From Microglena sp. YARC (Eukaryota > Chlorophyta > Chlorophyceae > Chlamydomonadales > Chlamydomonadaceae): a DNA stretch of 64,000 bases. The notes under the pieces were generated by a model that did not search any database, was not told where the DNA came from, and saw only the letters and a list, made by a program, of their open reading frames with translations. The position numbers and the translations under genes are program-made. The stretch is from NCBI GenBank assembly GCA_022414725.1, contig CM039463.1, positions 23,919,910 through 23,983,909 of the forward strand, read 5' to 3'. Positions 39,050-54,100 of the stretch are shown here, one piece after another. Position 1 is the first letter of the stretch. Each line of letters starts with the position of its first letter.

Positions 39050-42000
39050 ATGATGACAGCCATGGCAGATCAAAGAGGCGACAAGCCACCTGCCACCCCC
39101 CCTGGTATCATCGCAGCATCACTCAAGGACAAGCCACCTGCCAATTCATTCAGCATCATCTCGTCCAAGGCCCCCTTTGAGCAGAAGGTTAGGGAACGTC
39201 CCAACCTGCTGCTCAATAGCTTGGGAAGCATCAAACAAGTCAACCTGGATTTACGGCCAGCACACGAGGAGCCACCACCCGTACAGCCAGGTACGTTAGT
39301 ATGTTTGTAACATGCAACACAAACACTTCACCCTATCAAGCAAGTCAACCTGGATGTAGGGCCAGCACACGAGAAGCCACCACCCATACAGCCAGGTGCG
39401 CTAGTATGTATGTTACATATTGCACTCCTCACCGTGTATTGTTCTGCCTATTCAAATGTATGTTCCATTCCACACAAACACTGAACCTCAACAAAGCCAG
39501 GACCCAAAGTTTTCCTATACAAAAACAATCATGCAAAAACAAAGTATTCATATAAAAGAAAGTTGATCCACTCGCTTCGTTCATTCAGGCATCACCACCC
39601 CAAGAGTGACACTAAGAACCCCACGTGAGGATGACGTGCCAGCTGTAAGGAGCTTACGAAGCAAGCTATCTGTAGCACAGACCCCTATGAGCGGCAATGT
39701 GTCATGCTTAACGCAGCCGAAGCCACGCACTCCTCGGCAAGATGCAGGCTCTGAAGCGGCCATGGGTGACACATCCCAGCACAAGCCACATGTTGGGGTT
39801 GAGAATACACCCTTAGTCCCACCCCAACCTCCGTCAGGCCCTCCCAGTCAGGGCGAGCTCCGTGTGGACATAGGCAATGGCGAAACAGCAGCAGCAACAA
39901 CAGGTGCAACAGGTGTGGCAACAATAACAACAGGTATAGCAACAACAGCAACATCAATATTAGCAGGTGCAACAGGTGTAGCAACAATAACAACAGGTGT
40001 AGCAACAACAACAGCAACAGCAACAAAAACAGGTGCAACAGGTGTAGCAACAGCAGGTGCTTTCTTGGGTGCCTGCCCAGATGATGTGGGTCAGGTGGTG
40101 CAGGTTGCAGCAGCCCAGGTTGAAGCACAGGTGCAGGTTACAGCAGCTCATGGTGGAGCACAGGCTGCACCGGGTCAGGGTGCACCAGCTCAGGCTGCAG
40201 CATCTCAGGGTAGAGCACAGGCTGCACCAGCTCAGGGTGGAGCAGCTCATGGTGAAGCACAGGCTGAAGCAGCTCAGGGTGCACCAGCTCAGGGTGGAGC
40301 ACAGACTGCAGCAGCACGGGCTACAGTAGCCCAGGGTGGGGCTGACGCCGAAGCAGTGGGAGATGGTGCGGATAGCTTAGAGCAGCAACATCCTGTAAAG
40401 CCGGGGACGACTGCAAGCAGTACAGCCGTAGCGTCAGCAAGGAATACAGCGTCTGTGACTAAGCCTGCGGTAGATTACAAAAAGCATGAGTCGTTTCCTA
40501 CCTCCCCACGCACTAATGTAGACAGTAAAGCTGCTTTGACCTCAACACGTATCCAGCTACTGAGATTCCCGTCGGTTGTAGAGGACCAGAGTGTACACCC
40601 CCACAGGGCCCACGGGAGCTTGGCACTAGGTGGCAGGCCACCTGCACGAGCGGTGACCCTGGGACATCACTGTCCTTCTCCCTGGGAGACTGCCGTGGTA
40701 GCAGATGCGGATCATGCTCTGCTCAACCTCTGCCTATCTAAGGTGACTCTATGGGTGATTATATGGGTGATTTGATTTTAATTGCAAATGAATAATGATT
40801 CTGATGAAGAGGGTACTAGGTGGCAGGCCACCTGCACCAGCAATTCCCCTGGGTCAGTCTTCATGGGAGACTGACGTGGTAGCATATGAGGATGATGTTC
40901 TCCTCGACCTCTGCCTATCTTAGGTGACTCTATGGGTGATTATAAGGGTGATTTTGTTTGAATTGTTAATTTGTTAATGTTTTGGTTAGATGAGCCCTCC
41001 CGGATGTTGTAGAGTGGGCTTGTCTTGAGTCAACAATAGCCTGTTGATGTAGTGTAATGTAATGTAATGTAACGTAATGTAACTTAATGTAATGTAATGT
41101 AGTGTAATGTAATGTAATGTAATGTAATGTAATGTAACGTAATGTGATGTAATGTTGTGTTACTTAATGTAACGTGACGTGACATAGTGTAATGTAATGT
41201 AATGTAATGTAATGTAATGTAATGTAATGTAATGTAATGTAATGTAATGTAATGTAATGTTACTGCCGCTAATGCTGCAGATGGCAAGCAGCCAAATTGT
41301 TGGATGGGGCCATGTGACCAAGTCCAGGTTAAAGGCTGGAGCCATGCAACCAAGTTCAAACTACTGCCAATGATTGAATAGGGCATATTTTGATAGAAAC
41401 ATGGGCTGGTTTAAAAGAAATGTTAATGGTTCTACAAAAGACGGCGAGCAGCCAAAGTGTTGGCTGGAGCCATGTGACCAAGTTCAGGTTCATACTCTAG
41501 GAGTGATTGACTGGGTATCTTTTTTCAAAACCAAGGTTTTGCCTGAAGTGATCAACAAGTTGGATCGGACGAGGCCAGGCTACCCAGAGCAGGGTCACCG
41601 AAAGACCACTGGACCTATCAAATCATCAAACACATTGAAAACACATCGATACAATCCCGGGGGGCTACGCCATGTGACCAAGTTCAAGTTCATACTGTAG
41701 GGGCTGTGCATGATACAGGTCCCTCTCGTATCTTCTTTTGAAACTCCTCCTTCTGTCTTTCATATGCGCCCAAGTCCTCCAGCACTGACTGGCATCCTGT
41801 CACACTGCGTGCAGGAGTCAGCCAAAGCATCGAACCCTAGACCAGCACATAGCTCTGTGCATGATACAGGTCCCTCTCATATCTTATTTTTAAACCCTTA
41901 CTTCTGTCTTTCATATGCGCCCAAGTCCTCCAGTACTGACTTGCATCCTGTCATACTGCGTGCAGGAGTCGGCCAAAGCATCGAACCCTAGACCAGCACA

Positions 42001-44993
42001 TAGCTCTGTGCATGATACAGGTCCCTCTCATATCTTATTTTTAAACCCTTCCTTCTGTCTTTCATATGCGCCCAAGTCCTCCAGTACTGACTTGCATCCT
42101 GTCATACTGCGTGCAGGAGTCGGCCAAAGCATCGAACCCTAGACCAGCACATAGCTCTGTGCATGATACAGGACCCTCTCGTATCTTCTTTTGAAACTCC
42201 TCCTTCTGTCTTTCATATGCGCCCAAGTCCTCCAGTACTGACTTGCATCCTGTCATACTGCATGCAGGAGTCGGCCAAAGCATCGAACCCTAGACCAGCA
42301 CATAGCTCTGTGCATGGGACAGGACCCTCTCACAACTCCTTTTGAAACTCTTCTTTCTTTCTTTCATATGCGCTCAAGACCTCCAGTACTGACATATATC
42401 CTGTACTACTGTGTGTAGGATTCGGCCAAAGAATCGAACCCCAGACCAGCACATAGCTCTTTGCACGAGACTGGGCCCAGCACTCCAGCACTGACATTCC
42501 TCCTTATTATTATACTGCGTGCAGGAGTCGGCCAAAGCATCGAACCCTAGACCAGCACATAGCCCTGTGCACGATACAGGGCCCTTTAGCCTATTTGGCC
42601 TACCCCTGGACTGTTACGTTCGTACACCTTGGTCCTGAAGTACACACTGTGTGCAGAAGTCGGTCAAAGCATCAAACTCTAGTCCAGCACATAGCTGTGT
42701 GCACAATATAGGTCCCTCTCACATCTCCTTTTGAAACTCTTCCGTCTGCCTTTCATATGCGCCCAAGTCCTCCAGCACTGACATACATCCTGTCATACTG
42801 TGTACCGGAGTCGGTCAAAGCATCGAACCCAAGACCAGCACATAGCTCTGTGCATGAGACAGGACCCTCTCATATCTGCTTTGGATTTCTTCCTTCTGCC
42901 TTTCATATGTGCCCAAGTCCTCCAGCACTGACATACCTCCTTTCCCACTGTGTACAGGAGTCGGTCAAAGCATCGAACCCTAGACCAGCACATAGCTCAG
43001 TGCATGAGACAGGATCCTCTCATATCTGATTTGAGACTCTTCCGTCTGCCTTTCATATGCGCCCAAGTCCTCCAGCACTGACATACCTCCTTCCCCACTG
43101 TTTACAGGAGTCGGCCAAAGCATCGAACCCCAGACCAGCACATAGCTCTGTGCATGGGACAGGGCCCTCTAGCAACAGCCCCAGGTCCATCACAACAGCA
43201 GCCCCAGGTCAACTGCACAACACCCCCAGGTCCATCGCGAAGCAGATGAAATCGCTGTCCGAAAACATTGGCAGTGACCAGCAAGGTGATGGGCTGGATC
43301 ATGGCTATAGACGCAGGTCAGTGTAGGGCTTGGTTTTGGTTTGGGTCCAGTTTGATGTGAGCACATGGGGCACCCTGGGATATCACCCAAGTGGGTAGGA
43401 ACCCAGGCCAAAGCCCTCCACTTCATTGGCAGTGGCCAGTAAGGGGATGGGCTGGATCAGTGCTCTAAGTGCAGGTAGGGCTTGGTTTTGGTTTGGGTCT
43501 GAGTTGGATTTGTGCACCTGGGGCACCCCCTCAGGCAATTCCCGTCGAAGGGCCCAATTTGACCGGCCGACCCCATTCTAGGTGCCGAATGAATTTATTT
43601 AAAAAAAAAACTTGATGTGCCATAATGTTATGAACATAAGGTACTACTGTCCGGTTTTGGTCAAATTCGATTTGAAGGTGAAATCCACTACCCTGGGTCA
43701 TCCTCCAAGTGGGTAGGAACCCAAGCCAAAGCCCCCGACCACATTGGCAGTGGCCAGCAAGGGGATGGGCTGGATCAGTGCTCTAAGTGCAGGTCAGTGT
43801 AGGGCTTGGTTTTGGTTTTGGTCTGGGTTGGATTTGTGCACCTGGGGCACCCTTTCAACGGCCCAATTTGACCGGCCGACCCCATTGCATGTGCCGATTT
43901 TTTTGTTTTTAACTTGATGTACCATAATGTTATGGACACAAGGTAGTACTGTACAGTTTGGGTCAAATTCGATTTTCGGGTGAAATCCACTACCCTGGGT
44001 CATCCCCCAAGTGAGTACAACTCTAGGCCAAAGCCCCCCACCACGTTGGCTGTGGAGAACAAGGTGATGGGCTGGATCATGGCTCTAGGCGCAGGTCAGT
44101 GTAGGTTTTGATTTGGGTGTAGTTCTGGGTTGGATGTGTGCACAAGGGGTATCTTGGGACATACCCCAAGTGGGTAGGACCCCAGGCCGAAGCCTCCACT
44201 TCATTGGCAGTGGCCAGCAAGGGGATGTGCTGGATCATGGCTCTAAGCGCAGTTCAGTGTAGGGCTTGGTTTGGGTCTGTGATAGATGTGCACCTGGGGC
44301 ACCCTGGGACATCACCCAAGTGGGTATTCCTCCGGACCAAAGCCCTCCACCTCATTGGCTGTGGCGAGCATGGGGATGGGCTGGATCAGGGCTCTAAGGG
44401 CAGGTCATTGTAGGGCTTTGTTTTAATTTGTGTTTCAGTTTGATTTGTGCACATGGGGCACCCTAGGACATCACCCAAGTGGGTAGGTCTCCAGGCGGAA
44501 GCTCTCCACCTCATTGGCTGTGGCGAGCATGAGGATGGGCTGGATCATGGCCATAAGTGTTAGTCAGTGTATGTATGTTACAGTCCAGGGGTAGGCCAAA
44601 TAGGCTAACAGAACTTGCCAATCTGTGACCAAAGGGGCCTTAAAATAAAAAACACTGAGTAACTAAACCCAAACAGTCGTTTTGCCTATGGAGGCCCTGA
44701 GTTCGCGCTACATCAAAAATTGAATTCTACAAAGCGCTGGTCCTCATTACCGATGTCTGCTGAAGCCTATTTGATGAAACTTGTCGCTGCGTTTTGTAAT
44801 CATTCGTCCCTATCTCCCATCCCCTCTTCTTGTTGATTTCTCTTTTCAAAAAGTTATACTTAGATCCCTAGTACTCACTGCCCGGAAAAAGCTTTTATTT
44901 GCTACACCCACACACCCACACACCCACACACAGACCCCCCCCCCCCCACCCACCCCCACACACACACACGCACATGCACACACACACACACAC

Positions 44994-45029
<36 letters not shown>

Positions 45030-45039
45030 AAACACACAC

Positions 45040-45078
<39 letters not shown>

Positions 45079-45138
45079 TACACACACAAAACACCCACAC
45101 ACACACAAACACACACACACACACAAAACACCCCCACA

Positions 45139-45169
<31 letters not shown>

Positions 45170-48100
45170 CAATTGCAGGTCTAAAGTCAGTGTACTCGAC
45201 TTTACCCCTGGAGACGGACAGGGGACACAGCCGTGGGTAGGCCAGATCAGATCTGAGGCAGATCAGATCAGATCTGAGGAACCCTCCAGCAGCCATGGCA
45301 CGAACTACATTTCCCTGATCTCACCGAACCTAAGTGCACCCTACATCCAGAACCCCCTGCCTGGAGTATGTGTGGTTCGGAACCGGGAGGCCGATCTGAA
45401 GGCCCTGCATGATCGTCTGTTCAAAGATGACGCTAACGCATCGGCTGCACAAGGGGCTGGGGTCGGGGCCGGCGCCCGGGTGGGGGCTGAGAACAGGCCT
45501 GCAGCTGGAGCTGGGACTAGGGATGGGGGTGGGAATGGGAATGGGGGCAGAGTTGGAGCTAGAGCAGGAGCAGAGGCACGGGGTGTGGCTGGGGCTGGGC
45601 CTGGAAGCGGGCCGAGTCCTGGCCTTGGAACTGGGTCTGGAACTGGACCTAGGCCTAGGCCTGGGCCTGGGTCTAAGGCTGGAGCGCGAGCTGAGGCTGG
45701 GCCTGGGGCTGATTCAGGTTCCCAGTCACTTCAGCCTGCTGCACTGCCTTTCGTAGCTTTAGATGCACTGACCCTTTCAAAGGTGTCCTTCTCAGTGTCC
45801 CTGCTCAAGTTGGATGATGATAATGAGGAGGGTTATGTTGATGGTGGTGGCGGTGGTGGTGGTGGTGCAGGTGCTGGTGGAGATTCTATAAGTCACCTGG
45901 GTGGAGCTGAAGAGCAGCCAGCCTCCCCCCTTTCACGCGAGGGGTCCCACTTGACGTCGCCCACGCTGTCATCCCTGGCGAGGTCAAAGTCTTCCATAAA
46001 GCGCACGTGAGTGTCTATGCTAAAGTTTGATGAGGAGGGGGATGCGGAAGATGGTGATGATGATGGTGGGGATGATGATGAGGATGGGGAGGATGGTGAT
46101 GATGATGGTGGGGATGATGATGAGGATGGGGAGGATGGTGATGATGAGGATGGGGGGGATGGTGATGATGATGGTGGGGATGATGATGATGATGGGGGGG
46201 ATGGTGATGATGATGGTGGGGATGATGATGAGGATGGGGGGAATGGTGATGATGATGGTGGAATGATGATGAGGATGGGGGGGATGGTGATGATGATGGT
46301 GGGGATGATGATGAGGATGGGGAGGATGGTGATGATGAGGATGGTGGGGATGGTGATGATGATGGTGGGGATGATGATGAGGATGGGGGAGATGGTGATG
46401 ATGATGGTGGGGATGATGATGAGGATGGGGGGGATGGTGATGATGATGGTGGAATGATGATGAGGATGGTGGTGATGGTGATGATGATGGTGGTGATGAT
46501 GAGGAGGAGGAGGATGGTGATGATGATGGTGGGGATGATGATGAAGGTGGGGGGTATGGTGATGATGATGGTGAGGATGGTGATGATGATGAAGGTGGGG
46601 ATGATGATGAGGACGGGGGGGATGGTAATGATGATGGTGGGGATGGTGTTGAGGATGGTGGGGATGGTAATGATGATGGTGGGGATGATGAGGAGGATGG
46701 GGGGGATGGTGATGATGTTGGTGGGGATGATGATGAGGTTGGGGGGGATGGTGATGATGATGGTGAGGATGATGATGAGGATGGGGGGATTGTAATGATG
46801 ATGGTGGGGATGATGATGAGGATGGTGGGGATGGTGATGATGATGGTGGGGATGATGATGAGGATGGGGGGGATGGTGATGAGGATGGTGGGGATGATGA
46901 TGAGGAGGAGGAGGATGGTGATGATGATGGTGGGGATGATGATGATGAGGAGGAGGAGGATGGTGATGATGATGGTGGGGATGAAGAGGAGGAGGAGGAG
47001 GATGGTGGGGATGAAAAGGATGATGCTGATGAGGAGGAGGATGGTGATGATGATGGTGGGGATGAAAAGGAGGAGAAGGAGGAGGAGCATGGTGATGATG
47101 ACGGTGGGGATGAAGAGGAGGAGGAGGAGGAGGATGGTGATGATGATGGTAGGGATGGAGAGGATGATGCTGAGGATGAGGAGGATGGTGATGATGAAGA
47201 GGATGATGCTGAGGAGGAGGAGGATGGTGATGATGAGGGTGGGGATGAAGAGGATGATGCTGAGGAGGAGGAGGATGGTGATGATGAAGAGGATGATTCT
47301 GAGGAGGAGGAGGATGGTGATGATGAGGGTGGGGATGAAGAGGATGATGCTGAGGATGAGGAGGATGGTGATGATGAAGAGGATGATTCTGAGGAGGAGG
47401 AGGATGGTGATGATGAGGGTGGGGATGAAGAGGATGATGCTGAGGATGAGGAGGATGGTGATGATGAAGAGGATGATGCTGAGGAGGAGGAGGATGGTGA
47501 TGATGAGGGTGGGGATGAAGAGGATGATGCTGAGGATGAGGAGGATGGTGATGATGAAGAGGATGATGCTGAGGAGGAGGAAGATGGTGATGATGATGAT
47601 GGTGGGGATGAAGAGGATGATGCTGAGGATGAGGAGGATGGTGATGATGAAGAGGATGATGCTGAGGAGGAGGAGGATGGTGATGATGATGATGATGATG
47701 ATGCTGAGGATGAGGAGGATGGTGATGATGATGATGCTGAGGATGAGGAGGATGGTGATGATGAAGAGGATGATGCTGAGGAGGAGGAGGATGGTGATGA
47801 TGATGATGATGATGATGCTGAGGATGAGGAGGATGGTGATGATGATGATGATGATGATGATGCTGAGGATGAGGAGGATGGTGATGATGATGATGATGAT
47901 GATGGTGGAAATGAAAAGGACGATGCTGGGGATGGGGAGGATGGTGATGATGATGGTGGGGATGAAGAGGATGATACTGAAGAGGAGGAGGAAGATAAGA
48001 ATGATGCGGATGACGCTGATGATGGTGGTGGTAGTGGTGATGATTATGGTGATGAAGGTAACATTATCCTGGTGCCCTACTGACTCAAAATGCGCCCGCC

Positions 48101-51100
48101 GGACATGTTAACATGGAAAACAAACAAAAATTACATTGTAGAATTCTAGGTGCCCTATCGATATCAAATATATGTAGTAATATGTGATCGAGCTCAGACT
48201 GTATGTTTCAGTAGAGCCCAGCTAAACTGACAGGTCTGCGGTTTGAGCCCTTGCCAGGTTCCCAAATTTCAGAGCTGCCGCCTTTGAAGAAGTAGAGAAC
48301 TTCCCTCTGTGCTGTCGCGCGGCAGTCCATGCTCAGGGACAGTAGCGGTCTGCATATACCTCTCATGTACCTCTCATGCACCTCTCATGTACCTCTCATG
48401 TACCTGTCATGTACCTCTCATGTACCTCTCATGCACCTCTCTTGTACCTCTCATGTACCTCTCATGTACCTCTCATGCACCTCTCATGTACCTCTCATGT
48501 ACCTGTCATGTACCTCTCATGTACCTCTCATGCACCTCTCTTGTACCTCTCATGTACCTCTCATGTACCTCTCTTGTACCTCTCATGCACCTCTCATGTA
48601 CCTCTCATGTACCTGTCATGTACCTCTCATGTACCTCTCATGCACCTCTCTTGTACCTCTCATGTACCTCTCATGTGCCTCTCATGTACCTCTCATGCAC
48701 CTCTCCTGCACCTCTCATGTACCTCTCATGCACCTCATGTACCTCTCATGTACCTCTCATGTATCGATCCCCATCCATGGTTCAGGGCACTCTCTAGGGA
48801 AACGTCAGTCAACTGGTCCCCCACCTCTTCTGTATGCTTATCACCAAAGCAACGTGTGTCAGCAGCCCTGGGGGGGATTGATGCGTTTGACATCACCCGA
48901 CAAAATCTCGGCGACGCCCCATTCTCTTTAGCCCACATTGAAGACCTTCTCCCAGGTGAGCCTCTAATTTGGTTTGGTTGGATTGTATGGTTTATGCTTT
49001 GATTTTCATTGCTGTTGTTACTGCCGAAGACGTCGAGCCCCCAAATAGCATGACTCCAGCCTGCAGTGTCAAACGCCCGACAAAATCTCGGCAAAGACTT
49101 ATTCTCCCTAGCCTGCTGTGTAGTCCTTCTCCCAGGGGAGACTCTGATTCGGTTTGGTTGTATTACATGGTAAATGCTTTGAATTATTGATGTTACTGAC
49201 AAAGACGGCGGCCAGACAATATCCTATCGACCTCCCATCCTCCCTAGCCTGCTGTGAAGACCTTCTTCCTGCTGAGACTCTGATTTGGTTTGGTTGGATT
49301 GCATGGTCTATGCTTTGATTTTGATTTTTATTGCTACTGCCGAAGACAGCGACCAGGCAAAATCTCTGCGACTTCTCATTCTTTCTGGCCCGATGTGAAG
49401 ACCTGGTGAGAACTTGATTTGGTTTGTTGTATTTCATGTGCAATGCTTTGATTTCGATTTGTACTATTACTGCCGAAGACGTCGAGCAGCCAAATGGCAT
49501 GGCTCCAGCCAGCGGTGTCAAACGCCAGGCAAAATCTCATCGACCTCCCATTCTTCCTGGCCCAATGTGAAGACCTTCCCCCAGGGGAGACTCTGATTCG
49601 GTTTGGTTGTATTACATGGGCTATGCTTTGAATGTTTTATGTTATTGACAAAGACGGCGGCCAGGCAAAATCTCAGGAACCTACCATTCTACCTGCCCCT
49701 CTGTGAAGACTTCCTTCCAGGTGATACTCTGATTTGGTTTGTTGCATTGCATGGGCAATGCTTTGAATTGCATACGTTACTGTCAATTTTGTGACCTCCC
49801 ATTTTTTCAAGCCCGCTGTGAGGATCTTCCAGGTGGAAAGTTGATTTGGTTTGGTTGGATAGATGGATAAATAAATCAATGTTACGCCTTATGGGGCATG
49901 AGGTTGAGGGGGCCAGCCCGTTGGCTTACACTGGGACCAACCACACAAAAAAATGTTCGTTTGGATTGCATAATTTGAATTATTAATATGTGATTTGAAG
50001 TATTAATATTCTATTAAGTTACGGCCGAAGACGGGGAGCAGCCACATTGTATGTATGTATGTATGCATGTATGTGATCTATCTCGTCATGATCTTAATTG
50101 ATTTTCAGCACTCCAATGAGACCACCTAACTTGGCTGGCTGGCTATGGGCTGGCTATGGGAAGCTGAAATTATATGTTTTCTCTGATTCCTCTCAATTTT
50201 ATAGAGTTTTACGGATGATATGTCAAAAAGGAGATCATTTGCTGTAAGATGAGCTAACTTTGATTTCATTTCATGGGGTCGGGGTCCCCTCCCCCCCGCC
50301 CCCTTCATAAATATTTCAACTTTTCGACCCCACCAGGGAGTTTTTTTGTGTGGGCACCCTCCCGTCTGAAACATGGAAATATGCTTTGATTTTTTTGTCG
50401 GAAACCAAATTCTTCAATGTTTTGCTCGGAATAGGCTTTGGTCGAAAAAAGCTTGGCTCGAACTATGCTTGGGTCGAAAAATTATTGGGTTGAACCTAGG
50501 TTGAAAAATGTTTTGGTCAAAATATGCTTCAATGTTTTGGTTGGAAACATGGTCTATGCTGCGATTTGGATTGTTACTGTTTCTTCTGAAGACGGTGGGC
50601 TGCCAAATGGCTGGCTGGAGCATTGTTACCAAGTTCAGGTTAAAGTATCCATCCCCTGACAACAACTTCCCCGTACAACGCAGCCTTTGAAAACCCACAG
50701 ATTCCGAGCCCTGGACAACGCCGATCGGCCGTGCAAGCTCCCCCTCTGCCATCCCCTTACACCAACTTCCCCGCACAATGCGGCCTTTGAAAACCCACAG
50801 TTTCAGAGCGCTGGATAACTGCCGATCGAACGTCCTAGCTCCCCCCCTGCCATCTTCTAACAACAACTTCCCCGTACAACGCAGCCTTTGAAAACCCACA
50901 ATTTCAGAGTGCTGGGTAACTGCCGATCGGCCGTGCGAGCTCCCCCCCTGTCATCCCCTAACAACAACTTCTCCGCACAGTGCAGCCTTTGAAAAGCCAC
51001 ACAATCCGGGCGCAGGACAACTGCCGATCAGCCGTGCGAGCTCCCCCCCTGCCATCCCCTAACAACAACTTCCCCGTACAATGTCGCATTTGAAAACCCA

Positions 51101-54100
51101 CAGCATCTGGGCGCAGGCCAACTGCCAATCAGCCGTGCGAGCTCCCCCCCTGCCATCCCCTAACAACAACTTCCCCGTACAATGTAGCATTTGGAAACCC
51201 ACAGATTCCTAGCGCTGGATAACTGCCGATCAGCTGTGCGAGCTCCCCCCCTGCCATCTTCTAACAACCACTTTCCCGTGCAATGCAGCATTTGAAAAAC
51301 CGCAAAATCTGGGCACTGGACAACTTTCGATCGGCCGTGCAAGCTCTCCCCTGCGTGCGTACTCCCCCACAAGTGAACTCGGCAGTTTTGTCTCTTATGA
51401 TGAAGACAGTTGGATAGAGTATGGCATCATTCCCGAGGACTGTTTAGATGATACCTTGGCCGCTCTACCTGGCATCATAAAGCGAATGGAAACTGATCTG
51501 ACGATTCCTAAGGCTCTTCGTCCAAAGCTAAGCCAGAGGGCAAGGTAAGTGGTGACTGAGCTTGGGGCTAGGGTTTGGGGTGGGGAGGGAGGGAGGAAGG
51601 GGAGGGGAGGGAGGAGGGGAGGAGGGGATCATCTCCAAGGACTGTACCGCGGATGCCGCTCTGCCTGGAATCATGACACTGATGGAAAGGATCGGACAAT
51701 TCTCAAGGCAATTATACCCAATTGACGCCAGCGATCAAGGTTAGTGGTGACTGAGCTTAGGCTAGGGGTGGGGAGGGGGAGGAGAGAGAGGGGGAGCGTG
51801 GAGTGAAGAGGATGGAGGGTGGAGGGAAAGGGCGAGGGTGTAGGGGAGAGAGGGGGAGGGGGGAGATGGAGGGGAGGGGGGAGAGCGTGGAGTGGAGTGG
51901 AGGGAAGATGGAGAGGAGAGGGCGAGGTACAGGGGAGAGAGGAGGGAAGGGAGAGGGGGGAGAGGAGGTGGGAAGGGGGGAGAGAGGGGGAGGAGAGAGG
52001 GGGGAGAGGGGGAGGGGGGGGGGGGGGGGGGCTGTGTGCTGTTGTGTCTGTCCCATGATGATCATGCACATCATCCATAATATGATTTGATATCATATAT
52101 CATATCATATCATATCATATTATATGATATCATATTAGATTAGATTATATTAGATAATTATCCATCCATAAGCTCATGCGGCCCTATCCTTTCCATGCCG
52201 TCTTGCAGCAAAACGCCCCCCTTTACATGTACGCCCCCCTTTATTTGTAGGTAGTCCCTTCCCTTTTAAGGTCTTCCTAATATGGTTGGGCAAGTCCCTT
52301 TAGCCTATTTGGCCTACCCCTGGACTGTAACGTAAATACATACATATACTTTGTCATGACCTGACCCCAAGCATTACCTCATTCCTGTCCTTTACTTGAT
52401 GATCTACAGCAACGTGACAGTTTTTGGCAGAGCCCCCTCTTCAAGGAGGCGGGAGCCCCCAGGGTTGCTTATTTGTCTGTCTGTGTGGCCGTCTGACCGA
52501 GACAAAGCCTGACACGTCAGCCAACGGTCTCGTAACTAACTCCCTTCCGTTGCCACCTGTCGCTCCGATGCGAACACTCTCCGCCAATTTGCATAGAACT
52601 TGTTCTTCCGCAACCATTAGCGATTGCTACCTGGGACCCTGTTTTGGCCAGAACTTCAACTGTCGTGAGACTCTAATCTTTGCCCCGCCCCCCGAAGCCC
52701 CTGGGCTGGCCCTTCGAGGAGCCTACCCAAATCGCTATCAGGAGCCCAACCTTGAAAGAAACCAATTCCTGATCGCCACCAGAAGACCCCTTTCTGAAAC
52801 AAAAAAAGCACACATGAGACTCGAGTATTGATTCCTGGACTTCGACCTGAATCGCTACCCAGCACCCTTCCCAATTCGACCCAAATCACCCCTAAAAAGT
52901 CCTTGGCGTGTCCCAAGCGACGTGGAAATTTTGCAAAGAGTGTTGGCTATTGAGTGACTGGTGACAACATAATCAAGTGCAGCGGACCAAAGCCAGGGTT
53001 TAGGATAGGGCTTGGGGCCAGTTACGGCCAGGGTGACGTGCAGGCAATTGGATAGCGGGGTGACTCTAGAGGCTCCCGCCCCCCTTCTGGGGGGCGTCTC
53101 TGCCAAACAGCTCTGCACCAACTGGAGGAGAAGAAGAAAATAACTACCCCCCCTGCCTAAAAAACCTGAGGAGGGCTGACCCCTCCCCCCCCCCCCCCCC
53201 ATGTATTTATTTATGTATTAAGTTTTTTTAGTTTTTTAGCAATATCTTTTATTTCATTTCCTGCCGCAAAAAGCCCTTGGCTGCCCCCCGACCCATGGTC
53301 CGGCCTGATAACTAGGATCTCGTGTTGATGAAGAACTACATCCCCCAGAGTTGAATTACTTGTACGGTAATAATTTATTTTTTTGTGGTTCACCCCAGCA
53401 CAAGCGAATGGGCTGGCCCCCTCTACCTCATGGGGCGTAACATTTATCTATTTATATCTGTATTTCTGTATTTATTTCTATTTATTTATTCATTTGTTTA
53501 TTTATTGATTATTTATCTATGTATTAAGTTTTTTAGTTTTTTATTAATTTCTTTTATTTCATTTCCTGCAGCAAAAAGCCCTTGGTTGACCCCCGACCCA
53601 TGGTGCGGCCTGATAACTATGATCTCGTGTTGATGAGGAACTACATCCCCCCTGCTAACCTCTCCCCGGAGCTCAAGGGCGCCATGGACCAGCTGGCCCA
53701 ACTGACTCGGGAGCACCAGGCTCAAGCTGTTTGTAGCGAAAGTGAAGAAGAGGAGGACGAGTATGGTCAGGAGGGAGTAGAAGGGTCTACGAATGGGGCC
53801 ACGCCAACTGGGGGCGATGGTAGTATCAGGCGCAAAGGGCGGAAGAAGAAATCCCAGTGGGTTCCTCAGAAAGATGATGGCAGCAAACCTGCTCTGTACG
53901 GCATATCCAAGTACCAGGGGGGGTCCTCTCCGAGGCTTAGGCCTGCCCCCTCTGGGAAATTCAAGATTGGGCAGAGTCCTGAAACCCAGGTTCATGTTAA
54001 GACCCCTCCTACTGAGCCAAATTCAAATTCAAATTCAAATTATACTGAGCCAAAAGCAGCTTCCAAAGCGTCGCCCAAAGCGTCGCCACGCTTCAAGCTC

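Noticed and set aside
46011..48111. Acidic or Met/Arg-rich ORFs (148, 356 and 438 codons)
   Set aside because: Trinucleotide-based satellite inside gene C intron 4. The flanking exons join in phase without it.
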